Source: Eubacterium sp. (lineage in GTDB: Bacteria; Bacillota; Clostridia; Lachnospirales; Lachnospiraceae). Taken from it: a stretch of 64,000 nt of DNA. The notes under the pieces were generated by a model, which saw only the letters and a list, made by a program, of their open reading frames with translations, had not been told where the DNA came from and did not search any database. Every line of letters starts with the position of its first letter. The first letter of the stretch is position 1. Location of the stretch: contig JAFYHN010000085.1 of assembly GCA_017539165.1 (NCBI GenBank), positions 1-64,000 on the forward strand, in the 5' to 3' direction. Below are positions 16,867-26,835 of the stretch, piece after piece. A program made the translations under genes and the position numbers.

Positions 16867-18756
16867 CTATCTCACCACATAACAAGTCCATGATTTTTCT
16901 TTAAGGTCCGTAATGCTTTCACTCTTTACAACACCTACAGCCGTAAACGCATCTGATAAATTCTCATCTAATGCAACTGTCATAGCAGCGATCGCTGCGG
17001 CCTTATCATAGTCCTTAGCCACATATGCAGGATTAGCTTCAAGATTCTGTATCTCACTTCTAAGCCCATAATTCGAATTAAAACTCTTAAGATTTAAAGG
17101 TATAGACTTTCCGGGATCAACACTATCAATCAGCTGATATCCATTCTGAGTTATCACCAGAAGATAATCAAACTTAACATTTGTATTGTTTTTAACAGAT
17201 TTATTTGCCGAAGTATCCACTTCAAAATCTATAGATCCCTGATTATCTATCGATGATGTCAGAACAAAGCCTTTTGTCTGAAACGTCCTGTTTGGAAATG
17301 CATTCAAAAGAACACTGTCACTCTTCTTATTTACAGATCCACATGGATCATCCGAATCCGAATAATAGTTATCCGGAATTGAAGTTGCATAATCATAATC
17401 TCCCTTAGCAGTCATTTCCCAGTTCTCTGCTTTCGGAGAATATCCAAATACATATGTATCCTTTTTATTTTGAGAAAGATATATAACATTTACTGAATCT
17501 ACAACTCGTCCTCTTACTTTTACACCCATACCTGTTAAGAATATCAATCCGACAAAAACAAGCGAAAGCGCCGGTATAGCAATCCATATATATTCACGTT
17601 TTTTTAATGCCTTTAGTATCAGATAGATTCCCGGTCCTACAAGAACAGCATAGGTCATGATCAAAAATCTTATCATCACGTTTCCTGTTTTAGCAGGTTT
17701 TTCCATATATCCCTGAGCATTCTTTATCTCTTCACCAGCCATAACATTAGCCTGAATTCCACCACTTTTCGCAGTGTTACCATATGCATCTCTATATACA
17801 TCACCTAAAGCTTCATTCCTGTAGGCATTTTCCATGGCAAAATCTTTAATATCAAATGAAATAATAGTTACACTTCCATTATCTAATCTGCAACATCTCA
17901 TGTAATCATTGGTACAATAATAATATGAATCCCCATACATAAGATAGGCAGTATCCAGATCATAAAACTGTCCAGAAGAATAAAACTTTGTAGAATTAAT
18001 ACCATAATTCTGGAACGAAACATCTATATCCGCACCATCATTAAAACCTGATAAAACTCTTTCTGCGCCTTTACCGGTTCCAAGAATAAGCATTCCACCC
18101 TGCTCTACCCATGCATTGATCTGATTTCTTGTTTCTTCAGAAAGAGTGGATGTATCGTAGTTATCGATAACAAGCATATCCATTTCTTTAAGATTATCTT
18201 TTAATGTTGCTCCATCAACCACCAGCTGATCGATCACATAATTTTCATTATTAATCTTAAATCTTTCGCCACCCATATCAAGTATCGTCAGATCATCTGG
18301 CTTATCAGACAGAATTCCCTGACGGATTGCGCCTGAATACGAAGAAAAAACAGAGGTATACTGATTCATATAAACCTCTTTGCCATTTTTATCGAATATT
18401 GACACATTGATGCGGTCGGTGGTCGTAATATATTTAACAGGCACAGTCACAGAATACTGTTTTGTACTACCGGCTGGAACAGCTATATCTACATCAAATG
18501 CAGTAGTAAAGCTATAATCTGTCTTTACCATAGTCCTTAACAACCCTTTAAAATCTGAGCCTTTATTTGTAACATCCAGCGTAACAATGAATGTTTCTCC
18601 ATCTACATTTTTCGTAGCAGATACCGCTACTTCAAATTTGGATGAACCCGCAGATACGTCGCTGATCATAAAAGCCATAGTTAAGAAAACTGTAAAAACA
18701 GTCAGCAAAACTTTAAACGACAAACGATGTCTGAATGTATTGATTTCGTTTTTCAT
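16867..18756 (-). CDS. Large membrane-anchored protein of the ABC-MoxR module
   Basis: This is a 629-residue protein of unknown function. It has a signal peptide (about residues 12-36), an extracytoplasmic Ig-like segment, and then a domain around 150-320 resembling a glutamine-amidotransferase-like fold (LVIDNYDTSTLSEETRNQI, then GGMLILGTGKGAERVL). Membrane helices lie at about 360-385 and 392-410. A second extracytoplasmic region forms the C-terminus. Such proteins often precede ABC-2, MoxR and DUF58 genes. It is the first gene of the module, 12 bp before the ATPase start. A ligand or catalytic activity cannot be named. Confidence 0.65.
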   Translation of the reverse strand: MKNEINTFRHRLSFKVLLTVFTVFLTMAFMISDVSAGSSKFEVAVSATKNVDGETFIVTLDVTNKGSDFKGLLRTMVKTDYSFTTAFDVDIAVPAGSTKQYSVTVPVKYITTTDRINVSIFDKNGKEVYMNQYTSVFSSYSGAIRQGILSDKPDDLTILDMGGERFKINNENYVIDQLVVDGATLKDNLKEMDMLVIDNYDTSTLSEETRNQINAWVEQGGMLILGTGKGAERVLSGFNDGADIDVSFQNYGINSTKFYSSGQFYDLDTAYLMYGDSYYYCTNDYMRCCRLDNGSVTIISFDIKDFAMENAYRNEALGDVYRDAYGNTAKSGGIQANVMAGEEIKNAQGYMEKPAKTGNVMIRFLIMTYAVLVGPGIYLILKALKKREYIWIAIPALSLVFVGLIFLTGMGVKVRGRVVDSVNVIYLSQNKKDTYVFGYSPKAENWEMTAKGDYDYATSIPDNYYSDSDDPCGSVNKKSDSVLLNAFPNRTFQTKGFVLTSSIDNQGSIDFEVDTSANKSVKNNTNVKFDYLLVITQNGYQLIDSVDPGKSIPLNLKSFNSNYGLRSEIQNLEANPAYVAKDYDKAAAIAAMTVALDENLSDAFTAVGVVKSESITDLKEKSWTCYVVR

Positions 18757-18797
18757 ATTAGTATTATATTCCTTCCGATGTTATTAGAGTATATATT

Positions 18798-18826
18798 TTG
18801 ACACCGACGGGTGTTTATGATAGAAT
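18798..18826 (+). promoter_or_regulatory. Promoter of rnpB
   Basis: TTGACA (18798-18803) and TAGAAT (18821-18826) are spaced by 17 bp. The predicted start near 18833 coincides with the first paired bases of RNase P RNA. Confidence 0.88.
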
Positions 18827-18834
18827 CACCTCTG

Positions 18835-19210
18835 CGAGTAGAACGGGTAATCGCTCCCGGTTATTTTGACCGGGTGAGGAAAGTCCGGGCTTCACAGGGC
18901 AGGATGCCGGATAACGTCCGGTTGAGGTGACTCACAGGAAAGTGCAACAGAAAGTATACCGCCCCTTTCCCTCCACTTCGGTGGTTGGAAAGGGGTAAGG
19001 GTGAAATGGCGAGGTAAGAGCTCACCGCCTGGCTGGTAACAGACAGGGCATTGTAAACCCCATCCGAAGCAAGACCAAGACGAAGTGTTGACGCTGCCCG
19101 CCGAGCTTCAGGTAGGTTGCTAGAGCCCTGCAGCAATGCAGGGTCCAGATAGATGATTACCTCGGGAAACTATGTTTCCTATGACATAACCCGGCTTACA
19201 GTTCTACTCG
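18835..19210 (+). ncRNA. rnpB: RNase P RNA component
   Basis: This is the catalytic RNA that matures the 5' ends of tRNAs. The ends pair as CGAGTAGAAC with GTTCTACTCG. The universally conserved GAGGAAAGTCCGGGCT block follows closely. Others are the ACAGAAA..TATACCGCC segment, GGTAAGGGTGAAATGGCGAG, the AAGACCAAGACGAAGTG region and the 3' ATAGATGATTACC segment. The length is about 376 nt. A T run after 19210 ends transcription. It is the only plus-strand gene in its neighbourhood and is convergent with the nucleoside kinase gene. Confidence 0.96.
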
Positions 19211-19272
19211 TTTTTTATTTCTTTACTTTTTTCTTTATATTTTCATTTCTATCATTTTTTTTCAATGTCTAA

Positions 19273-20949
19273 TCAGACTTTAAAGCATCCTCCACCGATA
19301 AACTCTCTGATAAGAGAATTCTGAGGAACGCTCTGTACATCAATCCCAAGGAAATAATCAAGGAATTTAAGAAGTCTTTTAGCCTCGTAATACTCCTCGC
19401 TATCCTCCTCAACTCCAAAAAGAAGTGGCTCCGCATACTGCTTGATAGCAGGAAGTTCATATATGAGCGCAGAATTAAACATCGCATCTGCTTCTTCCTG
19501 GAACGGGAATATATTCTTCTCTTCTCCTCTTCTTACAGAAGGCCACATACTTATAGTCTGTGTAGCTGTGTTTCCTCTTGTTCTTGCATCTCTGACAATC
19601 CTTCGGAGAAGTCGTGTATCAGTTGTTGATATTCTATTATGTTCATCTATATTCAGCTGAGTAAGGGCACTGATATATATCTTGTAATTTGATTCTACCG
19701 GAAGTGAACTTGTTGACTTCGGATTCAGGGCATGTATACCCTCAACCACAAGAACATCTCCATCTTCCAGTTTCAGAGTTTCCCCGTCGAAAACCTTCTT
19801 ACCCTGGGTGAAGTCAAATGTAGGCATAGGCATTTCCTTGCCCTGAAGCAGTCCGGACATCGTCTTATTAAACAGATCCAGATCCATTGCTTCTATACAT
19901 TCAAAGTCAAACTTTCCTTCTTCATCCCTAGGAGTTTCCTCTCTCTCTTTGAAGAAATTGTCCATAGCGATAGGATGTGGTCTGAGTCCGTGTGCTCTGA
20001 GCTGAACACTAAGACGATTTGAAAATGTAGTCTTACCGGAAGATGAAGGTCCTGCTATAAGTATGATCTTCTTATCTCCCTTAATGATCGTCTCGGCTAT
20101 GTCAGCAATCTGCTTCTCCATAAGCGCTTCCTGAACAAGCATGAGGTCATTTGTCTTGCCCGCTACTATCTGTTCATTCAGTTGTCCTACGCAGCTTATT
20201 CCAAGCTTTTGACCCCAGTCCTCAGATTTTCTGAGAATGCCATAGAGTTTATCCGGTGCCTTGTAACTCTCTGGAAGCTTTTTTGTATCCTTCTTCTGAA
20301 TAACAAGAACGAATCCATCATCATACTTCTCAAGATCAAATTCCTTGATATATCCTGTAGATGGAACCATATATCCATAATAATAGTCTTCGTATCCTCC
20401 AAGATTATAAATATTGATCCTGGAGGCTCTTCTATATTTCAAAAGCAGAGACTTGCCCGGAAGGTCACGTCTCATGAATTCTTCGCGCATATCACTGGTA
20501 GAACGGCCCTTCTTCTCAATCTTTATATCCGCTTCAACCAGTTCCCTCATTCTTGCCTTAATCTTAGCAAGAAGTTCATCATCAATCACTGTATCCTCAT
20601 CAACCAGTCTGCAGAAAAAACCACTTCCCAGAGAATACATTATCTCTATTCTATAATCCCCTTCAGGTTTTTGAAGCACATCTTTAACCGCTTTAAGAAG
20701 CAGCAGTACTACGCTTCTCTTGTACAGGTCATGTCCTATAGGAGTTCCTGTATCAATATACTGAACCCTTGCATCTTTATATAGCTTCCACGAAAGCTCC
20801 TTAAGTCGCTTATCAACTACAGCAGCAACATAGATATTAGGTTCATTATCAACCATTGCCAGAATCTCCTGAAGTGTTGATCCTGAAGGTACAATAATCT
20901 CTTTCTCACATATATTAGTACAAACCGTAACTTTTAGATCTTTCCCCAT
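19273..20949 (-). CDS. Uridine kinase-like nucleoside kinase with N-terminal TGS/threonyl-tRNA-synthetase-like region
   Basis: This is a 558-residue protein found in Clostridia. Its N-terminal half resembles the TGS and second additional domains of threonyl-tRNA synthetase (residues 1 to about 270). The C-terminal half is a P-loop kinase of the uridine kinase/phosphoribulokinase family: Walker A GPSSSGKTTFSNRL (about 286-299), PIAMDNFF, then VVEGIHALNP and the RIVRDARTRG lid. The start at 20949 has GAGAGGGG 7 nt upstream. The role is probably nucleoside phosphorylation with regulation by the TGS part, but the substrate is not settled. It is followed by only a short gap to rnpB on the other strand. 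Confidence 0.85.
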   Translation of the reverse strand: MGKDLKVTVCTNICEKEIIVPSGSTLQEILAMVDNEPNIYVAAVVDKRLKELSWKLYKDARVQYIDTGTPIGHDLYKRSVVLLLLKAVKDVLQKPEGDYRIEIMYSLGSGFFCRLVDEDTVIDDELLAKIKARMRELVEADIKIEKKGRSTSDMREEFMRRDLPGKSLLLKYRRASRINIYNLGGYEDYYYGYMVPSTGYIKEFDLEKYDDGFVLVIQKKDTKKLPESYKAPDKLYGILRKSEDWGQKLGISCVGQLNEQIVAGKTNDLMLVQEALMEKQIADIAETIIKGDKKIILIAGPSSSGKTTFSNRLSVQLRAHGLRPHPIAMDNFFKEREETPRDEEGKFDFECIEAMDLDLFNKTMSGLLQGKEMPMPTFDFTQGKKVFDGETLKLEDGDVLVVEGIHALNPKSTSSLPVESNYKIYISALTQLNIDEHNRISTTDTRLLRRIVRDARTRGNTATQTISMWPSVRRGEEKNIFPFQEEADAMFNSALIYELPAIKQYAEPLLFGVEEDSEEYYEAKRLLKFLDYFLGIDVQSVPQNSLIREFIGGGCFKV

Positions 20950-20970
20950 ATCGTATCCCCTCTCCAAATT

Positions 20971-21702
20971 CTAATTTATTATCATCTGCCTGGCTTTTTC
21001 CAGGAGTTTAAGTTCTTTATCAATCTCAAATAATCTGTTAACTGTATTCTCTGTATCCTTTTTTGAGAGCCTGCAATATATCCCCTGCTTCTTCTCAATC
21101 TCTTTATCAATAAATGAGACCAAAACCGGTGACTTTTTCTTTATCAGACACTCTCCAAAAGTATCATATACTTCATCCTCTATATAACCCTTATGTTCAC
21201 CGGAAACGACTGCTCTGATGATGTTATAATACTTTCCATCTTCACATATCATATCCTCATCTATTATCAAAATACCATCTTTTCTCAGATATTCCCTAAC
21301 CATACGAACATCAGACTGAGGAGATAAAACAAGTTCATATCCCTCCTCGAGTTTACTGCGTCCGTTTTTCAAAATGCTGATTATCAGCTGACCGCCCATA
21401 CCTGCGATGATCGCAGTATCGGTCTCTCCCATCTTCATCTTTTCAAATCCATTAGACAGTCTGAGTTCAATTCGATCCCCAAGACCTTCCTCCGCTACAT
21501 TTGTCATAGCAGTGCATAAAGGTCCCTCAGCCACATCCATAGCAAGTACTTTATCTGCCAGATTATTCTGTATCAGATAAATAGATACAAACCCATGGTC
21601 ACAGCCTATATCAGCTACAATACGTTTATTGTTTATAGAAGCATGTCCGGATGATACCATCCGGACAATTGCCATCATTCTTTCTGATAGTTTTATACTC
21701 AT
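20971..21702 (-). CDS. trmK: tRNA (adenine(22)-N1)-methyltransferase TrmK
   Basis: This is a 243-residue SAM-dependent methyltransferase that modifies A22 in the D-stem of several tRNAs. It has the N-terminal RMMAIVRMV block, SAM motif I VADIGCDHGFVSIYL (about residues 26-40) and the catalytic-region motif TAIIAGMGGQLI. The C-terminal part is a coiled-coil domain, as in the Bacillus enzyme. It starts 8 bp after rpoD, the position seen in many Firmicutes. Confidence 0.92.
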   Translation of the reverse strand: MSIKLSERMMAIVRMVSSGHASINNKRIVADIGCDHGFVSIYLIQNNLADKVLAMDVAEGPLCTAMTNVAEEGLGDRIELRLSNGFEKMKMGETDTAIIAGMGGQLIISILKNGRSKLEEGYELVLSPQSDVRMVREYLRKDGILIIDEDMICEDGKYYNIIRAVVSGEHKGYIEDEVYDTFGECLIKKKSPVLVSFIDKEIEKKQGIYCRLSKKDTENTVNRLFEIDKELKLLEKARQMIIN

Positions 21703-21710
21703 AGACGTTT

Positions 21711-23015
21711 TTACTCCAAAAACTCCTTCAGTTTACGTGAACGGCTTGGATGTCTAAGCTTACGTAGTGCCTTTGCTTCAATCTGACGAATACGCTCACG
21801 AGTTACACTAAACTCTTTTCCTACTTCTTCAAGTGTTCTTGCTCTTCCGTCATCAAGACCGAATCTGAGTCTGAGAACCTTCTGTTCTCTCTCAGTAAGT
21901 GTTCCGAGAACTTCAACAAGCTGCTCTTTAAGGATCATTGAAGCCGCAGCCTCTGAAGGTGCTGGAACATCATCATCCGGAAGGAAGTCTCCAAGGTGGC
22001 TGTCTTCCTCTTCACCGATAGGTGTCTCAAGTGAAACAGGTTCCTGAGATATCTTCTGAATCTCTCTGACTCTATCAACCGGAATATCCATCTCTTCTGC
22101 AATCTCCTCAGGACTAGGCTCACGTCCAAGCTCCTGGAGAAGCTGTCTGGATACTCTGGTAAGCTTATTAATTGTTTCAACCATATGTACTGGTATTCTG
22201 ATTGTTCTCGCCTGATCTGCTATAGCTCTTGTTATAGCCTGTCTTATCCACCATGTTGCATATGTAGAGAACTTATAACCCTTGCGGTAATCAAACTTCT
22301 CAACAGCCTTGATAAGACCCATATTTCCTTCCTGGATCAGATCAAGGAAGAGCATTCCACGTCCAACATATCTCTTAGCTATACTAACTACCAGACGAAG
22401 GTTTGCCTCTGCAAGCTGCTTCTTGGCTCCTTCATCACCTTCTTCCATCTTCTGTGCAAGTTCGATCTCTTCATCTGCTGTAAGAAGAGGAACCTTTCCT
22501 ATCTCCTTAAGGTACATTCTGACAGGATCTTCCAGGCTTACGCCTTCCGGAACTGACATATCTATATGTTCGAGATCAATCTCTTCCTCTTCGGAAAGCT
22601 CAAACTTGATATCATCGTCATCTAATTCCGGTTCATCGTCTGAGAAATTAAGAACATCCACTTTGTTCTTTTCAAAGAATTCCAGAGCTTTTGCCATATA
22701 ATCAGGTGTAAGGAGTGACTGTGTATCCTTGAGTGCATCTATGATATCATCATCCTGTACCACTCCCCTCTTCTTAGCCTGCTTCAGAAGTGCATCCAGT
22801 TTCTTCTGGAAAAGCTTTTCTCTCTCTTCATCAGTCAAGCTGTCATCACCCTCAGCATTTGACTCATCGATGAGTACAAGATCAGATTCTTTTTCAGCAT
22901 CCTGTTCAATCTCTTCAAGTAAAGCCTCTTCAGCTGGTTTAGCTTCTGCATCTGCCTCATTGATCATCACTGTCTCTTCGATCTCTTCGTTCTTTTTCTT
23001 GCCTTTAGCTGCCAT
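21711..23015 (-). CDS. rpoD: RNA polymerase primary sigma factor
   Basis: This is the housekeeping sigma factor, 434 residues. An acidic region 1.1 and linker (1-160) is followed by region 1.2 ([16 protein letters not shown]), region 2 ([50 protein letters not shown]), region 3 and region 4 ([20 protein letters not shown]). The start at 23015 has GAGG 7 nt upstream. It is in the conserved dgt-dnaG-rpoD-trmK arrangement and should recognise the TTGACA/TATAAT promoters seen in this window. Confidence 0.97.
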   Translation of the reverse strand: MAAKGKKKNEEIEETVMINEADAEAKPAEEALLEEIEQDAEKESDLVLIDESNAEGDDSLTDEEREKLFQKKLDALLKQAKKRGVVQDDDIIDALKDTQSLLTPDYMAKALEFFEKNKVDVLNFSDDEPELDDDDIKFELSEEEEIDLEHIDMSVPEGVSLEDPVRMYLKEIGKVPLLTADEEIELAQKMEEGDEGAKKQLAEANLRLVVSIAKRYVGRGMLFLDLIQEGNMGLIKAVEKFDYRKGYKFSTYATWWIRQAITRAIADQARTIRIPVHMVETINKLTRVSRQLLQELGREPSPEEIAEEMDIPVDRVREIQKISQEPVSLETPIGEEEDSHLGDFLPDDDVPAPSEAAASMILKEQLVEVLGTLTEREQKVLRLRFGLDDGRARTLEEVGKEFSVTRERIRQIEAKALRKLRHPSRSRKLKEFLE

Positions 23016-23080
23016 TTCTGTTACCTCTTTCATTGGTTTATTAATCTATAATGTTATTAATTATGTACTTAAAATATCAA

Positions 23081-24835
23081 CTACAGTCTTACGCGTAGTT
23101 TCTTTAATTCCGCTTTTTTTCTAGCCAGTTCTATACTACTTACATCCGAACGGGTCATTCGAAGCTTATCTATATTATCCGACTTGATCTTTATGATCAG
23201 GTCCGTCAGAGCCTTTTCCAGAACCGATGGGGTCGTATCAAAGTCGAATTCCTTCGTAAATATCCCGCTGACCTTTTCCTGTGCTTCAGTATCTTCAAAC
23301 TGATTAAGTATCTGCGCAGGATTAACCTGGCCAGACTCTTTATACTGAGTGAAGACCATACCTGCAACTTCTGTTATCACAGGTTCAGTAAAGTCTTCTT
23401 CGGAAATGACCTCCGAGAGCTTATCAAACAGGAAAGGTTCATTTACCATCATAGTCAGAAGATACTTCTGATTCTTTTCAGCAGGATTCTCCTGTTCCTT
23501 TCTATAATTCACCGTTTCTCTCGGGGCTGACCCGGTAGTAACCGCTGCCATGCCCGCCTTGGATACAATCTTCTTCAGCTCATCCTTATTAAGCATATAC
23601 TTTGCAGCAACTGTCTCTACATAGTTACTTCTCTCTGCTGAGTCTTCAATACCCGCCAGAAGCTTTCCAGCCTCCTTCATGAATCCGGTTTTTTCCTCCG
23701 GGTTATTCATGTCATAGTTAGCAACGATATTGTCTATCTCGAATATTCTGCCTGTAAGAGCATTTCTGACTCTTTCATCATATGCTTCCACACCCAGATT
23801 CTTAATGAACTCATCCGGATCTTTATAAGGACTCAGTTTGATTATCTTTTGGGACATTTCCATATTCCTTAAAATCCCGATTGCTCGAAGCGCCGCTGTT
23901 GTGCCTGCACCGTCGCTGTCATAAGCCAGATAAACATCTTTTGTAAATCTCTTGATAAGACTAGCCTGTCCCTCCGTAAATGCCGTTCCCAGTGAAGCAA
24001 TCGCATTGTCATATCCTGCCTGATGCATAGCTATAACATCCATGTATCCTTCACACAGGATGACACCTTTCCGCTTACTGTGACGAGCTATATTCATCGC
24101 AAAAAGATTCCTGCTCTTATTGAAGATCTCTGTTTCTCTGGTATTTACATACTTCGGTTTTGCGTCACCCAGAACTCTTCCACCGAAAGCTATGATCTTG
24201 CCGTTTATATCTGTTATCGGAACCATTACTCTGTTCCAGAACTTGTCTTTCGGACCGTTCTTCTCATCAAAGTCCACAAGCCCGGCATCTCTCATTATCG
24301 TATCAGAGAAACCTTTCGACTTCAGATACTTGTAAAGATCGTCTCTGTATATATCTGCGTATCCAAGCCCGAATTTAGCTATCGTTTCGTCCGTATAACC
24401 TCTCTCACGGAAGTATTTATATCCGAGCTTACCTCTCTCTGTTTTCGTAAGAAGATAATGGAAGTATGCTGCAGCGCTTTTGTTCGCCTCATACATCATA
24501 TGCTTTCTTGACTGCTTCTTCTTATCTTCAGCGGACATCTCCTTCTCAGGAAGTGTAATGCCTGCTCTTTTCGCCAGATGTTCTATAGCTTCAGGGAATG
24601 TAAAGTTCTCATACTTCATAACGAATGTAAATACATTTCCACCCGCACCACATCCGAAGCAGTGATACATCTGTTTTTCTTTACTGACCGTGAAGGAAGG
24701 CGTTTTCTCATTATGAAATGGACAACAGCACTTGTAAGAATTACCGGCTCTTTTCAGTCCAACGTACTCGGAAATGACATCAACGATATCATTTCGCGAA
24801 CGCACTTCTTCCACTACATCATCAGGATAATACAT
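23081..24835 (-). CDS. dnaG: DNA primase
   Basis: DnaG makes RNA primers for DNA replication. The CHC2 zinc finger is at the N-terminus (CCPFHNEKTPSF then HCFGCGAGG, about residues 37-65), followed by the catalytic core with the Toprim motifs ILCEGYMDVIA and YLAYDSDGAG. The C-terminal helicase-binding domain is divergent. The 584 residues are normal for the family. It lies between dgt and rpoD in the macromolecular-synthesis cluster, and GAGGCG stands before its ATG. Confidence 0.97.
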   Translation of the reverse strand: MYYPDDVVEEVRSRNDIVDVISEYVGLKRAGNSYKCCCPFHNEKTPSFTVSKEKQMYHCFGCGAGGNVFTFVMKYENFTFPEAIEHLAKRAGITLPEKEMSAEDKKKQSRKHMMYEANKSAAAYFHYLLTKTERGKLGYKYFRERGYTDETIAKFGLGYADIYRDDLYKYLKSKGFSDTIMRDAGLVDFDEKNGPKDKFWNRVMVPITDINGKIIAFGGRVLGDAKPKYVNTRETEIFNKSRNLFAMNIARHSKRKGVILCEGYMDVIAMHQAGYDNAIASLGTAFTEGQASLIKRFTKDVYLAYDSDGAGTTAALRAIGILRNMEMSQKIIKLSPYKDPDEFIKNLGVEAYDERVRNALTGRIFEIDNIVANYDMNNPEEKTGFMKEAGKLLAGIEDSAERSNYVETVAAKYMLNKDELKKIVSKAGMAAVTTGSAPRETVNYRKEQENPAEKNQKYLLTMMVNEPFLFDKLSEVISEEDFTEPVITEVAGMVFTQYKESGQVNPAQILNQFEDTEAQEKVSGIFTKEFDFDTTPSVLEKALTDLIIKIKSDNIDKLRMTRSDVSSIELARKKAELKKLRVRL

Positions 24836-24863
24836 ATTATCGCCTCATATTATTGAATCTGTT

Positions 24864-25871
24864 CTATCGAATACTCCAAGCTCTTGGAATATAAATGTCT
24901 TCAAAAACCTCAATGGCATAATTATCTGTCATTCCGGCTATATAATCACATACCACATCCGACTTATTCTCGCCGGCTTCAAGCATCTGTCCGAATTCAC
25001 CCGTAAGAAGTTCAGGACGTTCCATGTAATAATCATATAAGATATACAGGATCTCCTCAGCCTTCTTCTCTTCAATCTTTACTTTCATATTCGTATAGAG
25101 CTCATCAAACATATACTTTCTGAGATCTATAAGTGCATTCCAGCACTCATCTGACATCTTGATACGTGGGCTGTCCTGAGAATACTCTACAGCATCATGT
25201 ATCATCTTATTAATTCTATCACGGGTAGAATGACCTAGAATTGCAGTTAGGTCCGAAGGAAGACCTTCCTCCGTAAGAACTCCTGCTCGTATCCCGTCAT
25301 CGATATCATGACTGATATAAGCAATCTTATCGGAAACTCTGACTATATCTCCCTCTATAGTAGCAGGGCTGCAGCTGGTCTTGTGATTCCTTATGCCATC
25401 CCTTACCTCCCAGGTAAGATTAAGTCCTTTTCCGTCATTTTCGAGTTTCTCGACTACTCGAACCCCATGTTCATTATGGGAAAATGACTTACCACTGATC
25501 TTGGTGAGTGCCCTTTCACCAACATGACCGAAAGGTGTGTGTCCTATGTCATGTGCCAGAGCTATCGCCTCCGTCAGTTCCTCATTTACCCTTATAGCCT
25601 TCGCAATGGTACGAGCTATCTGAGAAACCTCAAGAGTATGAGTAAGTCTCGTTCTGTAATGATCTCCGTAGGGAGCCAGAAAAACCTGTGTTTTATGTTT
25701 TAATCGTCTGAACGACTTACAATGCAGGATACGGTCTCTGTCTCTCTGATAAATAGTTCTGATATCACTTTCCTCTTCAGCCACATCCCTGCCTCGGGAA
25801 GCATCACTAAAGGAAGCGTATCTACTAAACATTTCATGTTCTCTTCTTTCATATTCTTCTCTAACAGTCAA
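24864..25871 (-). CDS. dgt: Deoxyguanosinetriphosphate triphosphohydrolase-like protein
   Basis: This is a 335-residue HD-domain dNTPase that cleaves dGTP or other dNTPs to the nucleoside and triphosphate. The motifs are RRLKHKTQVF, RTRLTHTLEVSQIARTIA, the HD pair in ALAHDIGHTPFGHVGE, and DKIAYISHDIDDGIRAG further on. The start is a TTG with GGAG about 10 nt upstream; an in-frame ATG is not available nearby. It is the first gene of the dgt-dnaG-rpoD-trmK group. Confidence 0.93.
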   Translation of the reverse strand: MTVREEYERREHEMFSRYASFSDASRGRDVAEEESDIRTIYQRDRDRILHCKSFRRLKHKTQVFLAPYGDHYRTRLTHTLEVSQIARTIAKAIRVNEELTEAIALAHDIGHTPFGHVGERALTKISGKSFSHNEHGVRVVEKLENDGKGLNLTWEVRDGIRNHKTSCSPATIEGDIVRVSDKIAYISHDIDDGIRAGVLTEEGLPSDLTAILGHSTRDRINKMIHDAVEYSQDSPRIKMSDECWNALIDLRKYMFDELYTNMKVKIEEKKAEEILYILYDYYMERPELLTGEFGQMLEAGENKSDVVCDYIAGMTDNYAIEVFEDIYIPRAWSIR

Positions 25872-25899
25872 CCTTCATCATCTCCCTGAAAAAGAATAA

Positions 25900-25921
25900 G
25901 GAGTGCCATTCGCAGCACTCC
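25900..25921 (-). terminator. Terminator after the YesL-like gene
   Basis: GGAGTGC and GCACTCC form a stem with an 8-nt loop, followed on the minus strand by TTATTCTTTTT. It separates the sugar-transport genes from the dgt operon. Confidence 0.82.
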
Positions 25922-26002
25922 GTAAAAAGACACCGCATTTTATTCTTATACATAAAACGCCAAAATCCTCTTTTTATTTTAATTTTTTTCAAATTCCTCA
26001 GT

Positions 26003-26734
26003 TTAAGCCCTCTGCTTTCGCGGTTCTTCAATCTTCACATAAAACTTTTCCAGGAACATTGAACAAGCATATGCAAAAAGCGCAACAAGTATCATAATCC
26101 AGAGATACCAAGTATACATGATCCAGGCAGGTTTCAGATAATATAATGCAACCGGGAACATCCAGATAAAGTACATCTTGAACCATACACCCGGATGTGC
26201 AAATGCAAGAACCAGTGCATTTCTGACCATATTAAGCGTAGTATTCTCATACCTTGCAACAAGCGGAAATTGTAGTGGAAATGCCAGTGAAAAGAGGATA
26301 AATTCAAATCCTACTGCTATAAAAAGGATTTTCTCCAACTGATCTCGATGCGTAAGCACATATTCATATTGCAAGAACATAAGTACCAGATACACTATAT
26401 CCACAAGCCATATAGCTATTCCTGATTTCAGATTGGCTTTAAAAGCCTTTATATATTCCTGAATTACCGGACCTTCTGTATTTTTAACCATTTTATTGGT
26501 TACCGTGTACAATGCTGTAAATGCAGATCCGATAGTTATGATCGGAAGGCATGTTACAAAAAAAACGATATTCAGTACAAACAGATCTCCGAACTTGTCA
26601 AAAATAGCGATGAACTTCTGCACCTTAGTCATAGGAACCGGTGCTTCTACCTCCGTTTCATTTACAACACTTTCAACCGTTGATTCCTGTTTCTTTTGTT
26701 CTGTGTTTTGAACGATATTTTCTTTCTTTCCCAT
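26003..26734 (-). CDS. YesL-like DUF624 membrane protein
   Basis: This is a 243-residue membrane protein with about five helices and a soluble N-terminus rich in Glu, Thr and Val. The LNIVFFVTCLPIITIGSAFTALY block is the DUF624 signature. YesL proteins are regularly encoded beside CUT1 sugar ABC importers, but their role is not known. Here it follows the second permease gene after about 100 bp and a terminator, so its expression is probably lower than that of the transporter. Confidence 0.85.
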   Translation of the reverse strand: MGKKENIVQNTEQKKQESTVESVVNETEVEAPVPMTKVQKFIAIFDKFGDLFVLNIVFFVTCLPIITIGSAFTALYTVTNKMVKNTEGPVIQEYIKAFKANLKSGIAIWLVDIVYLVLMFLQYEYVLTHRDQLEKILFIAVGFEFILFSLAFPLQFPLVARYENTTLNMVRNALVLAFAHPGVWFKMYFIWMFPVALYYLKPAWIMYTWYLWIMILVALFAYACSMFLEKFYVKIEEPRKQRA

Positions 26735-26775
26735 ATAATCTTCCTAAGTCTATGTATATATTTTTGTGTAATAAA

Positions 26776-26803
26776 AGAGAGCGTTATATAAATAACGCCC
26801 TCT
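26776..26803 (-). terminator. Terminator after the sugar ABC permease genes
   Basis: AGAGGGCGTTAT pairs with ATAACGCTCTCT on the minus strand, followed by TTTTATT. It lies between the second permease and the YesL-like gene. Confidence 0.8.
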
Positions 26804-26835
26804 ATTATATGATATAACATGCATTCTTGCAATAT

